Below, one piece after another: positions 1 through 11,730 of a stretch of DNA of 64,000 nucleotides (position 1 is its first letter; each line of letters opens with the position of its first letter). The stretch lies in the NCBI RefSeq assembly GCF_023101765.2, contig NC_064223.1, forward strand, positions 930,001 through 994,000. The letters are read 5' to 3'. The notes below the pieces were generated by a model. The model was not told the origin of the DNA and made no database searches. It was given only the letters and a program-made list of their open reading frames with translations. A program made the position numbers and the translations under genes. Source of the stretch: Spodoptera frugiperda (Eukaryota; Arthropoda; Insecta; Lepidoptera; Noctuidae).

Positions 1-689
1 AATTGAAAGTGACCGACTGGCCTTGAGTGAGATGCTTTGTTTTTTCGCTAACAATATACTCGAGTGTTTTAAGGAGGTCGGTTTTAAAATTATAATTTAA
101 TGATGGCAATTAAGGATCATATTTTTCTGTGGAGACTTATAAAATAAAACAGAAGCGTTCCAAATTTAAATACGGTATTGATTCTTTTGACGTTCGATAA
201 GTTAAAAAGTTTTCTTTAAAACTTTTACCTCTTGAAAATGCATTTGTGAATTTGGAAATACAAAAAAATAAATCCTTTTATAGCATTTCGCATTTCGTTT
301 AAATGGACACACGCAGCTCCGAAAGCTCTTGGATGACATCATTTTTATATCCTTAGCATATTTTTTTAATCAGCTCGACTCTAAAGATTTAGAAATGACA
401 TCATGTGTCAATGATCCTGTTTTTGGGTACAAGTTCAGAATGCAATAAAAAGTCCCTTGGGCTTTGCGTAGCATTCTAATTTTGTAGCATTTTCACTCGA
501 ACCGAAATACTTCTAAGTACGTACATAATATGTTTTCACAAACGCAAATTACATGCATTCGTTGAGTTCTTTGCCTTAATGTAATATAAAACATGTTTTT
601 ATTTCTATTGTTTCACCTTGTGTGAAAATGACAATCATTTTAGGTGACTGCCAAAGTAAGAATGAAAGAAAATTTTACCGTTATTTTCT

Positions 690-900
690 TTACTTTAGAC
701 TTTATAGCGATGCGTATAGGACAAGCCCGCCACAACGTCCCAAAACCACTGGAACTCTTAGCCAGGATCAAAGATATATGCCATCATGAAAACACCGAAA
801 CTGTTCCAAATTTCATCCTGATTCCTTCAGCTGTTTTGACGTGATTGAGTAACAAACATAAACACAAACTCACAAACTTTCGCATTTATAATAGTATAGT
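690..900 (+). repeat. 3' tail of a dispersed LINE-like repeat
   Basis: The stretch ends in a run of CAAACA-like units, then CAAACTTTCGCATTTATAAT and a GTA/AAGAT terminus. I know this ending from many lepidopteran dispersed elements. The open frame over it (644-844) is therefore not treated as a gene. The family name is not assigned; identification is from recall of the motif, not from a search. Confidence 0.55.
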
Positions 901-1407
901 AAGATTATTTTATATATAGTCAGACATTGAAACATCTTCAAACAAAACCCAGATACACACATCACATCTACACTTCACCTTTTTCCCATCACAAATTAGA
1001 TTGAAAAACAGCTAAAAAAACGTACAAAGTTAAACAGCCATGATTCCGCGTTCTCCGCAGCCTACGCGTCACTGACTAATAGAGATTGCTCTAAACTTGG
1101 AAGGACAACTGCTGCTTATGGCCATACGTTATTATGCCAAGCCGTTTTAGTCAGATCCGTAGAAATGTCAGGATTGCCTCATGGTATCGATAAATATGGC
1201 GTCCGATTATTTCTTAAGTGTCTGCTTCTAATGATGATGGAGGACTGAGCATTCTGAATGTGTATTTCTAATGTGTAATGTATGTTTTGTTCTGATATAG
1301 TATTATCCCATTTTTGGTTTGTGGTAGAAGAATTTGGTGTACAGGAGGTAACTGATTTCTTGTCTTTCGAAATCAACGTCACGATAAAAGATAGAAGGTA
1401 AGAATTT

Positions 1408-1590
1408 GACTGCACGGTTGACACCACAGTTGACACGGTAACAACCGCCTGTCGCGCAACGTGTAGCGGTTTCGATTCCCGCACGGAGCAACTCTTTGTG
1501 TGATCCACAAATTGTTGTTTCGGGTCTGAGTGCATGTTCATATGAAATTTTATGTTTGTAGCCACGATACCGGAGAAAATCCAAGTGTTG
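1408..1590 (+). repeat. tRNA-derived SINE
   Basis: The segment contains CGCGCAACGTGTAGCGG followed by TTTCGATTCCCGC, close to the RNA polymerase III B-box consensus GGTTCGANTCC. A body with GTGTGATCCACAAATTGTTG follows. The same head, with GCAACGTGTAGCGGGATCG, recurs on the opposite strand near 41230-41345. Two copies sharing a B-box-like core support a tRNA-derived SINE family. The ends are approximate. Confidence 0.65.
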
Positions 1591-2309
1591 GTAACGTTAA
1601 TTTTTTTAATCTATACATTTTGGGATTATTACCATTCTGACAGTTAAAAAATGGCAATGCTTACTCAACAAAGTCTTCCACACAAGTCCATTTTTTATTT
1701 TACTGATAAGGACAAACCTCCATTAAAAATCTTTTAATGGAAAACAAAGTACAGCTTACACCAATAAATAAGCCTTCAAACATGTTTTTCGTATCGCAAA
1801 CAAGCCATTAGATATGAAAATATCTCAATTACATTGCTTGCAGTAACCGAAGTTACTTAGGGCCCCATATTTATGCAAATTATAAACAAATACCGAGAGT
1901 GGGCGATGCTTGGCAGGCTGTTCTTGGAACACTGCTACTTGGCCAGTATTACCTCTACCTACTATGCCCACATTTTGCCTCACACGGCTCGAAAATGGCC
2001 GTAAACGTAGGTGCAAATATGGAGTTGTCGAACTATAAAAACAAGGGGATAAAAAAGTAACATCTACTTACAGAAAAAAATAAGCTTTGCTTATTTGTTT
2101 CCATTTTTGTTTCTACAAAAAAGGATCACATATGTCATAAGTTTTTCATTTGATGTCACAAAATGTTTTTATCTTGGGTATAAAGCAAAGTTTTTGTTGT
2201 TACCTACAGGAGTTAAGAGATCTTCTTGGGATTGATAGCAACAGTTATCAATTGACAGTTTGGACTATAGATAGGTATTTCAAGAGTACCATGATTGATG
2301 TATTTATTG

Positions 2310-2490
2310 TTCAACCATACCCAAAGAGGCCCAATTATTCTTATATAATCCGATACCCCAGCAGACCTTAAATTCCTAACCGCTAAAAGACCGGCAACGC
2401 ACTTCTACCGACTTTGGTGTTCGAATGTCCATGGGCGACAACGGCGACGGTGATTGCTTACAATCAGATGATCCGTCTGCTCGTTTAAAA
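2310..2490 (+). repeat. Lepidopteran dispersed repeat, copy 1
   Basis: It contains TTAAATTCCTAACCGCTAAA, GCCGGCAACGCACTT-like sequence, a CATGGGCG-like block and GATTGCTTACAATCAGATGA. The same ordered blocks recur near 11516-11730 (reverse), 37990-38110 and 56580-56750. The element class is not resolved here; similar non-autonomous elements are common in moth genomes. Confidence 0.6.
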
Positions 2491-3464
2491 TTCACTAACA
2501 AAAAGCTAAAAAGGAAGTCTCACTTCAGCTCTATCGATGTCATATCATACCATACCATACTCGTATGATGGAATCAAAACAAGAGTGCAGCTAACTGTAC
2601 CTGCTTCAACGGTACAGCACACCCATGCTGGCCCTGCTATCACAAACGCCGTAATAATATATAATTGAGTGGTGCCTTAGTTAGGGATTGGCGCGAAGCC
2701 CTTGAGAAAACTGAACGTGATGGCATTTCTCCGGCGGGAGAATGCGACGTTCACATTGACGGATTGGTTGCAGTACTTGAGTAAATGAAATTGTATCTTG
2801 GAACCTTTTGATTATATAATGATATAATCAAAGCTTGGAACCTTTATTTTCGGTAAAAAGGGTTTGATTGTCCCAAAAAGGGAAGTTAGGACATGAACAT
2901 GTTCATTCATTATTTTGTTATGAGTAAAAATAAGTGTTTGGTAATCAAATCAATGATAAAATAGGTAAGTAGAGATTAATCCCAACTAATAAACTTATAT
3001 AGTTATAAATTGAAATTAAAATATATAAAATTTCGTGTATCATAAAAACATGTTTTCTTAGGGTAGTAGGGCTTAAATAAGTGGTGGTTTACAAAGAAGC
3101 ATGCTGGTTGATTAAAAATGTGTGACGTCGTCAATGACGAATAAAATAGAAATTAATATCAGTTATGTAAGAAGTTCTAAAAAAGTTAGGCAACTACCTA
3201 CGGAATATTTCTAGCTTAACTAAGTCTGATTATCGCGCCATTATTTTTATTTTCCGGACAAAAGACAAAAAGTTATTGACATTACAAAATGCTTGTTTTT
3301 ATAACATTACGAAACGTTTCCCATGCATCATAACTCACAATAGACATTACTTTCTACCGTCATTGTCTTGCATCTTGCAGCTTTTTATTACGTCTGGAAT
3401 TGCCGCCTTTCTCCGTGTTTCCATAGACGATATTGTTTGCTTTTTTAATTTTTATATGCAACTA

Positions 3465-3670
3465 GCTGACCCGGCGAACTTCGTTCCACCGTATTTTATT
3501 TTTCTAGTCGCGACTGAGGTAATATAACTTTTCTAGCAAAACCTTTTAATATTTCTTTTCTATGCTTATTTTTTTAACAAATCTTCTCTTGATAATAAGG
3601 AATATATAAAAAAAATCTTCTCACATCCAATTTGGTGCAGTCGTTCAGAACAACTGCGTTCCGAACTATT
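3465..3670 (+). repeat. Dispersed repeat fragment (GCTGACCCGGCGAACTTCGT)
   Basis: The segment carries ACTAGCTGACCCGGCGAAC and, further on, CATCCAATTTGGTGCAGTCG, two landmarks of an abundant insect and lepidopteran repeat. A related fragment with GGCTGCGACTTCGTCCGCG lies near 28512-28620. The family is uncertain and the boundaries are approximate. Confidence 0.5.
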
Positions 3671-6600
3671 TGGTAGATGATGTTGATTTTACCTACTTTT
3701 AGACGCACTTCTACGAAACATATCTATCGTCACAGGTGGCTAATTAAGAAAATCCAGTTACCAGAGATTTCCTCACAGATCGATAGAATTACCTACATAT
3801 CTACTTACACAGTTACATCACTTGCAGACTTGCACCGTTTTGCTCCGAATCCCATCGCCACAATCACACTCGAGTTATTAGAAGGTTTTGTCATAATCAC
3901 CCCGTAGGTGAACACGGTAATTGGTGTTGCAGAACTTACAGGCAACTGTTGACAATGCCCACCAAGTTCTCTAGGCACTTTTCTAATAAATTATATCTTA
4001 ATCATCTAACAATGTAGTAATAACTAAGTAGGAAGTAAAAACAAAGTAACTACTTAGTACCGAAATGCATAATTTTTGTACCCGCCTAAGTTAAGAAAGT
4101 AACTATGTGGGTATGTGGATATTAATAGGTAGGTATGGTGTTTGATGTCACTTGTCACTGAATCACCTATTCAACATTTCTCAGAAGATTTGACATAAAG
4201 AAGATAATTTTTATTCCAGACTCGCCCAAATTTGCTAAAAAATACTAGGTACTTTTTGACATGAACTAAACTGACAAAAAAAACAATGCCTTCTACACAA
4301 AAGCTACAGATTTCGACTACCGTATTTACTGACAATGATCAGCAAAGCGTACCAACATGACCTATTAGTTTCTGCTCCTAGAAATAAACAAAGTGAAGCT
4401 TGCTAAATGTCCACTTAGTCGGCGATGTTCGCGGAAGCAGAACAAGTTAGACTAGTTCTTGCTGCACCGACATGTTTAAGAATGTACTAAGCGTTGCTGG
4501 TTTACGCGTATAATGGAAATAGAACGCTGTGTGCTCTGTGCTGTGTGCACCCGCCAGACTACGCTAAGTGGCTGGACTTGATTTTGTTCTTATAATTCGG
4601 GTTGACGGCCAATACGGCCATTCTCTCGTACCTATGACGTTTCTTGTGTTGACTAATAATATAAATAGATTTTCGTAGATAAATATAGGTGCCAAATTGT
4701 GTTTTAGAAAAGCAATGTTATGTTGGTTGGGTACTAGGTACCTATATACATAGATAGGTATCTACTAGATAGGTAAATCTTCGATTTTTGGAAGATGAAT
4801 AATATTCTATAAGGAAATAGTGATTAATCAGTTCATCGAATTTTCTTAGCTCTACGTAAAGATTTATAATCATTTGTATAAAGTTTGATAAATATCTAAA
4901 AGGTAAAAGTGCCAACTTGCGTACAAGCGTTTCGACGCGTCATCAAATGACATCACTCTATCACCGATGCCGTCATCAGCCATGCGTTCAAATAACGAAT
5001 GTATACGAAAAAAAAACGGAATCTCCATTCAAATTCCCAATGACCAGCCGCCAAAAAAAAACAAACTGTCAAAATCAAGTTCTTAATACTTCTTGACTGT
5101 CAATTGACGAAATAAAAAACTTCGTAAGTGCATACGTGCAGTCTCTATGTACTTGGCTCTTTACCTGACAGTTTGGCAGCAACATATTGTCATATCAGTT
5201 CCACTTTCAATGTAACACACGACTAATAGCTGGTACTTAGCTTTACATAACCGATGTGGGTAGTGATTGACGGCTTCTACTGAATAAGGCATAAGCGCCC
5301 AGCGATTGGCCGAGGAAACTTAGCACGTAGCATGTAGGGCCATCTTCCGGATATGTGCGTGTTTTGCGTGCACTTTCTAAGATAGTGTGGTACTAAATGC
5401 CTCATTAGCACTTGAATTGCGACTTCCTTCGAATTTATTACTATCGTATTTTCCTGTTCCCGGAATCATGATTTTTCAGCCTCATCCATCGGTTGAGATG
5501 GCCAACTACGTATAGTGGCTTACAATTTTTAATTTATTTTTTTTCTACTTGGTAAACGTAAATCTTGGAAAAGAAGGGATCTTAACGATTGACCGTTAAC
5601 TTAGGATATAAAAAAAACCTATTTATAAGTTGGCGATTTCAGCAAAAAAAAATTAGAAATCTTAAACATAAAGGTAAAGAAGTTTCTTTAGTGACAGTTC
5701 CGCGAAACTGCCTCCGTGGTCTATTCGCTGAATTCTTATGACGTAACGCCACAAAACATGTCGCGCCGGCGTTGGAACATAAAAATCGTGTCACGGCCAT
5801 CACATAATCGTGTATTGACAGCCGTGACTGTATGTAAATGTCTTCAGCGTGACACCTCCGAATACGACAAACATTACGTATTGTTATGTATGGATAGATA
5901 AAAATAAGTTTATCAATTTGAAAATATACGGGTGACAATTATGAAAAAGGACATTGCCAGAAGATGAGAAACAAATATTATTGGCAGAGCAGTCGACGGA
6001 AGACCAAGCGGTTTCTGATGCTGACTCGAAAAAACACAACGATTGAAAAAAAGCTAACTGCAAATCTCTAATTAGGTGTCAATCACCTAAAATACTTACG
6101 AAAATAATAAAAATAGAGGAAACACAGCAATAACAACAAATAGATAATGTAAAACCATTTATTTTTACAAAAGAAACCAACGGAGTTGTAATGATTGCGT
6201 TTACGTTCATTCAATACTGCTAATCTGTTTGAGTCGCGGTTTAAGGCTCTTGTATACAATAGGTCAGTATCCGCCGCGGACAGGACGTGGCCAACGATAT
6301 CTTGCACAATTTATTGTAGAGAAAAAGAAAACAGGAATTGTCTATGACAAAATTAAACGTCATATTATGGCGGGCTTTTTGTAAAAAAAAGCATCAATGA
6401 ATGTAGATGTTTATTTTTCTTCTCTCAACAAAAAATAATATGGATAAGGTAAAATAATTGGACTATGTATACTTTTCGCCGCAAAAATCAATAAGACACC
6501 TTTTTACCACTGCATACAAGAGTCTATTTACCGACATAAACATAATTCAATTATAAAACGTATATCCTTAATAATAACACAACAAATGAGGTATTTACAA

Positions 6601-7314
6601 ACAATATCGGTGACTTATTTAACAACACATCATATGAGCAATCAGTTAAATACACTGTACCCCGTCATACAAAAATTGAGATTTAAAATTATTTTATTTC
6701 ATAAATAAATAAAAACAGCTGTTCATAATAATTGCGTTACACATGGATGGAATGAACAAAAACGACGTCAAAAAAAAACATTAAAATAATTCTGACATTG
6801 ATGATCTGTGAAAAATAGATTTCTTACTTACATTATGGTAGTTGGTAGTTATTGCAGTTTACCAAATGCTTTTAACATGATTAATTAATTAATACTATTT
6901 AATTTCATAAAATTACCTATGACTTAGCAGTTTTATTACAAACTTAAAAAATTAAAAACAAACATTAAAAAGTTAAAACCTTATTAAATATTCTCACTGA
7001 TGAAACTTCACTCATTTAGTTAGTTTAATTGCTTACAAAGTTACAAATAAATATTAATTTCGTGTTAACTTATTTCACTGTTACTCTTGGCAGAAATATA
7101 CACAGCATATTGGAGTATATTTATAGTGTACAATTAAATCCAAATTAGTTTTTACCCAGTAAATTATCAACTTGATAAAGTTTTAATCATAAATCATAAA
7201 GTAGGTAAAATTTTGGGCTATTAAACTATGATCCATTAATTACTGCTGCCTAGAAACATAAATAATCCCAATACAATATGCTATTTCTGCCAAAACTTAA
7301 ATTAGAAAAATTCT

Positions 7315-9295
7315 CTAAGTATGAAACATTCGAGCTAAGTCGAAATGCCTCAGATCGACTAATCCTGTATGTCCGTTTATCATACAGTAATACTCGGCTC
7401 CTAGTATGTAGGATAACACCATGGCTCCCACAATACTGCCCAAAGAGGTAGACCTGGGCAGGAGTATGCCCGTCGCAATCAGCAGACCCACATATGTCAT
7501 GTACCTTAAAGGAAAAGTTATTGTTAGTATTCTAGAAAGATATTTAAGTTGTACCCATAATTTTTGTTAAAATAATCATGATTATATAAAATATTTGTTA
7601 GATTGACTTGTCACAAATGGTGTTACAAGTTTTTTAGTATTGTAACTAAAAGAAAATAAGTATAACTTAATCAAACAATACTTAATATATATACATATTA
7701 AGCAAGTAGTGACAATAATAATATGAAATTAAAACTAAAACAATATTATAAAATGTTACCCTTGATGAATAATTTGACAAAACAAAATATACTAATTTAT
7801 GTGCAGAATATAAATACATAAAGTATAATTTACTTTAAAAAAATATAACAAAAAAAACATACACATAACTAATATTACTGTAAGCAAGTAACCAAATAAT
7901 GAGTCCCACCACCAATAAAATAAAATTCCTCATTTACCTAGTTATACAATTTAATGCACTTTCGAAGCCTACAACTCCTCATTTCTGGAAGAAAATGTAT
8001 TAAAATTATAACAAAAAGAAAACAAAACATAATAAACTCTATGCATTTAGTAACAAGGATCATTGTACTATGTAGGTTATTCTCAAAATGGCAATAGAAA
8101 CAGCTTTCTTAGTAGTGTTATGTCATGCATTGTCTCATTTAGAATGGAAACCACGCAGACATTTTATTATTATAAGGTGTTATGACTACAACTTTTTTTA
8201 AATCTTATTAAGAAAGCTTTAGGTTAAAATAAACTCTCTTGAATCATGCTATTGACCAAACAAAAAATCATTGCGTCTGCATTCAAAAAAAAAAAAAGAA
8301 TAAGAAATTCAAAAATACCTTGTAGTAGTGAGCTTCTCAGATTGGTCCTCGTCTTCCCTATCGGCTATACAGAACTCTCCCTTCTTGGAGTATCCTTTGG
8401 CACACTTCCTGCACATGTCCGGCCCATCACCGTGGCAGGTATCACAGGACTTATCACACGACATACAAGTAAACGACCCAATGGAGTTCAGGCAAAATTG
8501 GTCTTTATTACATTTATTCACATCATCACATTCATTGACATCCAGGCACCCTTCGTCTGAGTCAAATGTAAAGCCTGCCTTGCACGCCACACAGTCTTTC
8601 TGTGAGCCTGCCCGACAACCACCCATACAAGACACATGGCACGGAGAACACAACATCTTTGTGTCATCCTTGTATGACAAATAATACCCAGTCATACATT
8701 GATCACAGTTGTCGCCCGTGTATCCAGCGTCACACAAGCAGGTTCCATTTCCCTTCCTGGTCCCATCACCTCGACATTTGCCATTGCCGCTGCATAATTT
8801 CTCATGATCACCAGGGCAAGGAGTACAGTCTTTGCCGAAATGGTGTTTTGGACAACAAACTTGCATTTTTTCTATGCAGATGTAGGTATATAAGTCAGCA
8901 GACTCATCTGGGTCTTGTGCCCACCATGTTTCAATGAATTCTTCAGCTTTTTCAGCCATATGATGACACTGGATCGAGTTTTTGCCCTCTTTACACAGCC
9001 CTTCTTGTATATCAATTAACCTCATCTCGCTTCGCTTGTACGACAGCTTCAGTTTCTCTTCCTCCCACGCCGCGTCGCCTCCCTCGTATTTACCCCTAGC
9101 AGTTCGTTCTAAACCTTTCTTGAATGAGTCTACGAATAATTTACAAGCCTGACACTCTCCAAGGTTCTTAGACTGCGTTAAAATGTCAGGGTTCACTACA
9201 GGCGGCTGTACACTGCAATACGCGAGAGGCAATATCATGAGGGCGAATATCATGTTTATTACATTTTTTCTTCCGCTTCGCATGTTGACACAGCC
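7315..9295 (-). CDS. CRELD: CRELD: cysteine-rich with EGF-like domains protein
   Basis: Two coding exons are supported: 9283-8319 (acceptor TTTTACAG at 9296, donor AAG|GTATTT) and 7504-7315 (acceptor TTTAAG). The joined frame gives 384 aa. I chose ATG 9283 because the upstream frame crosses a 3' splice site and because it opens directly into a signal peptide (residues 1 to about 24). A CxxC (44-47) begins the DUF3456/CRELD N-terminal region and a Trp-Trp pair lies near residue 120. EGF-like cysteines (about 164-192), furin-like cysteine repeats and a calcium-binding EGF opening DVNEC (about 248-276) follow. The last exon adds two hydrophobic segments (about 326-341 and 343-363), as in CRELD1 rather than soluble CRELD2. 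The family acts in the ER in protein folding. The product is clear; its exact topology is inferred. Confidence 0.93.
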
Positions 9296-9411
9296 CTGTA
9301 AAATAGTTAATTTAACAATACAACTGTTATTCTTGGACATTTCATTCATCAAATGTCTAACAATAGTATAATTGGGCACACCGAAATTATTGTTGTTGCA
9401 TTGTCAAGTAC

Positions 9412-9560
9412 CTTTATCGATCGAAGAGCTTTCTCGAAACACAACACTGGTGAATTCAATACGCACAGCAGGCACAACTTAAACTCGATATATAAAATGG
9501 ATAAGAATTATTTCTCATTCAACACGTTTATTATAAAGCTAAATTACTGACGTGTTCTAA
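9412..9560 (-). promoter_or_regulatory. Probable CRELD 5' UTR exon and promoter side
   Basis: The coding exon begins at a splice acceptor 12 nt before the ATG, so a non-coding first exon must lie upstream. A fitting donor (ATAAAG|GTACTT) reads on the minus strand at about 9412. The exon's 5' end and the promoter are not determined from sequence. Confidence 0.4.
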
Positions 9561-9690
9561 TCAGACTCGCCGACTGCTTTGCTTGCGAATTTTGACGTCT
9601 CGTAAACTCAGCTGTTGACATTCAGCGTCGACGTGACGTACCGCCATCTTACTACGTTTCGTTTCACTTAGTGTGCGCGGTCACACAAAA

Positions 9691-9699
9691 ATGTTTAAA
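9691..9699 (+). other. Possible short first coding exon of a divergent gene
   Basis: An ATG in the context ACAAAAATGTTTAAA is followed at once by a donor-like GTAAGA. It lies about 300 bp from the CRELD 5' end in the opposite direction. This could be the tiny first exon of a divergent plus-strand gene, but I could not link it to any downstream exon. If it is read through without splicing, the frame closes after 58 codons. Confidence 0.15.
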
Positions 9700-10603
9700 G
9701 TAAGATTTTACAAAAGTAATAATTATAATTCTTTCTTTATTTATAATGACACAAGTTTTAAGTATTTCCATAAATTGCTTAAATTTATTCACCTACACAT
9801 AACACCTACACGGTGTTGTTACGTTTATCAGCCGTGGGAGGAAATCCGTTGACCTTACAGACATTTCGCAAACTTGTGATGTTTATGTTCTCCTAAATAA
9901 CTTTTGCAAATATAACACAGATACATAGCACATCTTCACACCTAATATATATTTATGCAGAATATATGTACTTAATACAGCCTTACTATTAAAAGTATTA
10001 TTTTGATTTAAGAGCAAACTCAATTCATCATAAAAGGCTATGGTACACAAAGCCATCAATTTCTTTTACTTTTTGCTCGCATGAATAGCACAGGAGGTTC
10101 TTACAACTCAATCTTCAAACATCTCAACCACAACGTTTAAAAACGTTCGATGTTTATAACATAAAAGAAAATACGATAAAACATGTGGGGAGGCGTGATC
10201 AAGATGTAAAATGATCGATCGCAGGCGGGATACGAATGGTATCCTCAATATCTTGGCATTATGCGAATAATGAATAGTACTTGAAAGGAACCATCATTTA
10301 TATTCCACCGCATTCGTATTCGATCATCGTAAGGTGTAGTCTTAAACAAGGACCTAATTACGTGTTCTTTTAGCCATGTTCTTTATAGCGAATGTAGATA
10401 GTAAATAGCACAACTTTATGATATTAAAACTTATTTTGTTTTATAGAGCGCCAAGCGTCTGTTGTAAAAATAACGAGAATGATTATTATTTATGGTTTGA
10501 ATAAATTATGTTGTTGTTAATACATAGTTCATCTTTTTATAGGATTTATGGGACGAGAAAAATTAACTTTACCTAAAGTAAGTTATATACTATGTAAATA
10601 CTG

Positions 10604-10872
10604 TCAAAAAATTACAAAATAAATTAAGGTGCACACAAACAGAAATACCAAATGTAACAAAAATGGATTTTGAAACATTATCGGAAACTTGCTATCAACA
10701 AAAATGGTCCACATACAGAAGACAAGTCCAATGTTTAACAACAAGTAAGTATACGTAATTACACCGGCAATGATACTTGCATAATAACTTCCTGCTTTCA
10801 CCGTAACAAAGACTATTTCTCTTGCACGATGGTGAACTACAAACTCATACTTGCGGGTGGCGAAACATAGGA
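10604..10872 (-). other. Orphan hydrophobic open reading frame, unknown
   Basis: An uninterrupted minus-strand frame of about 89 codons lies between two stops and has no ATG. It begins with a basic segment and holds two strongly hydrophobic stretches, about 28 and 19 residues long, separated by a short loop, and ends in TGA at 10604. An acceptor-like TTTGTAG sits inside it at about 10837-10843. It could be a terminal exon of an unrecognised membrane protein, a decayed copy, or chance in AT-rich DNA. No family is recognised. Confidence 0.2.
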
Positions 10873-11515
10873 ACTAAAATATGTATGGCAAACTGCTTGA
10901 GTCGCGAAGCTACTAGCGCCACTCACCAAAAAGGTTGGTGTGTCGTCGCCAACATAATTGAGTTGAACAATAAGGTGTTCTTGTTGTAGTTTTCGCGCTT
11001 TTGCTGCTTAACAGAATTAAGGAAGATCATACAAGTTTTCTATTGAGTAGAAATACAGAGGCGTTAAATCAGATCTACTAAGGCCTAGGCTGTAGAATAA
11101 AAACATTACACTAAGAACTACACACATTAAAAAAAATAGTTGGTAGGTACCTATAAGAAAATGGTGTCAAAAGCGGTCTTATCACTAGTCATTTTGCGTA
11201 TATACGCAATGTACATAAGTACTGGGCTACTACGTAATGTACCTAGTTTAAAACAATATTGGTTTTTAAACTTCCTGAGTTTCAGTCATATAAACGTACC
11301 TAATAAATAATTTGGTAAGGTAATTCAAGTGGTAACAAGTTTGACCGTGGCTCATGAACAACTAATGTCCTGTTTACTCGATAGAGCTGACACACAGAGA
11401 GGTGACTATTATATTACCTAACAAATTCCCATTGACACTATTACATACAAGTCACAGTCACAATATCAAAGTACCAATACGGTACGGTTCTAAAAATGTT
11501 GGTCATGGGTTTTTT

Positions 11516-11730
11516 ATGGTATAAGCTGGTAAACGAGCAGAAGAATCACCTGATGGTAAGCAATCGCCGCAGCTCATGGACACCCGAAACAATTAAAGGG
11601 TTGTTGGGAAATTAGGGATTGAAAAGGTTGGAAAGTAATTGGGCCTCCGAGAACCTCACTCACACCACGCCGTGGTATCACTCCCGTCGAGCCGGCCCAT
11701 TCGTGCCAAAGCATGGCTCTTCCCATTTAA
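11516..11730 (-). repeat. Lepidopteran dispersed repeat, copy 2 (reverse)
   Basis: It holds AAACGAGCAGAAGAATCACC, TGATGGTAAGCAATCGCCG, CATGGACACC and GGGATTGAAAAGG, the reverse of the block order seen near 56580-56750. It continues into CGTGGTATCACTCCCGTCGA, and a similar block occurs near 28120-28170. The ends are approximate. Confidence 0.6.

Larger units (their letters stand above)
1..7314. other. Gene-poor intergenic stretch with repeat fragments
   Basis: I find no reading frame with coding character or a supported exon chain here. The sequence is AT-rich and stop-rich in all frames. It holds recognisable repeat pieces: a LINE-like tail near 700-900, a tRNA-type SINE near 1408-1590, a lepidopteran dispersed repeat near 2310-2490, and a fragment near 3465-3670. 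The part next to 7315 is probably the 3' UTR of CRELD, but I cannot place a polyadenylation site with confidence because several TTTATT (minus-strand AATAAA) hexamers occur. Confidence 0.6.

Noticed and set aside
644..844. 66-codon plus-strand frame preceded by an acceptor-like TTTTAG
   Set aside because: The frame runs into a dispersed-repeat tail (TTTCGCATTTATAAT end), so it is repeat-derived rather than an exon.
1460..1500. tRNA gene suggested by a B-box-like sequence
   Set aside because: There is no cloverleaf or proper acceptor stem; it belongs to a SINE. The same holds for 34500 (minus), 41290 (minus) and 54950.
1179..1584. Overlapping minus-strand frames of 93 and 128 codons
   Set aside because: They are antisense to a tRNA-derived SINE and have no protein-like composition.
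8246..8937. Plus-strand frames over CRELD
   Set aside because: They are antisense shadows of the large CRELD exon, whose minus-strand frame has clear EGF and furin-like cysteines.
9283..9379. Upstream in-frame ATG of CRELD at 9379
   Set aside because: A splice acceptor (TTTTACAG) lies between it and ATG 9283, and only the latter opens directly into a signal peptide.
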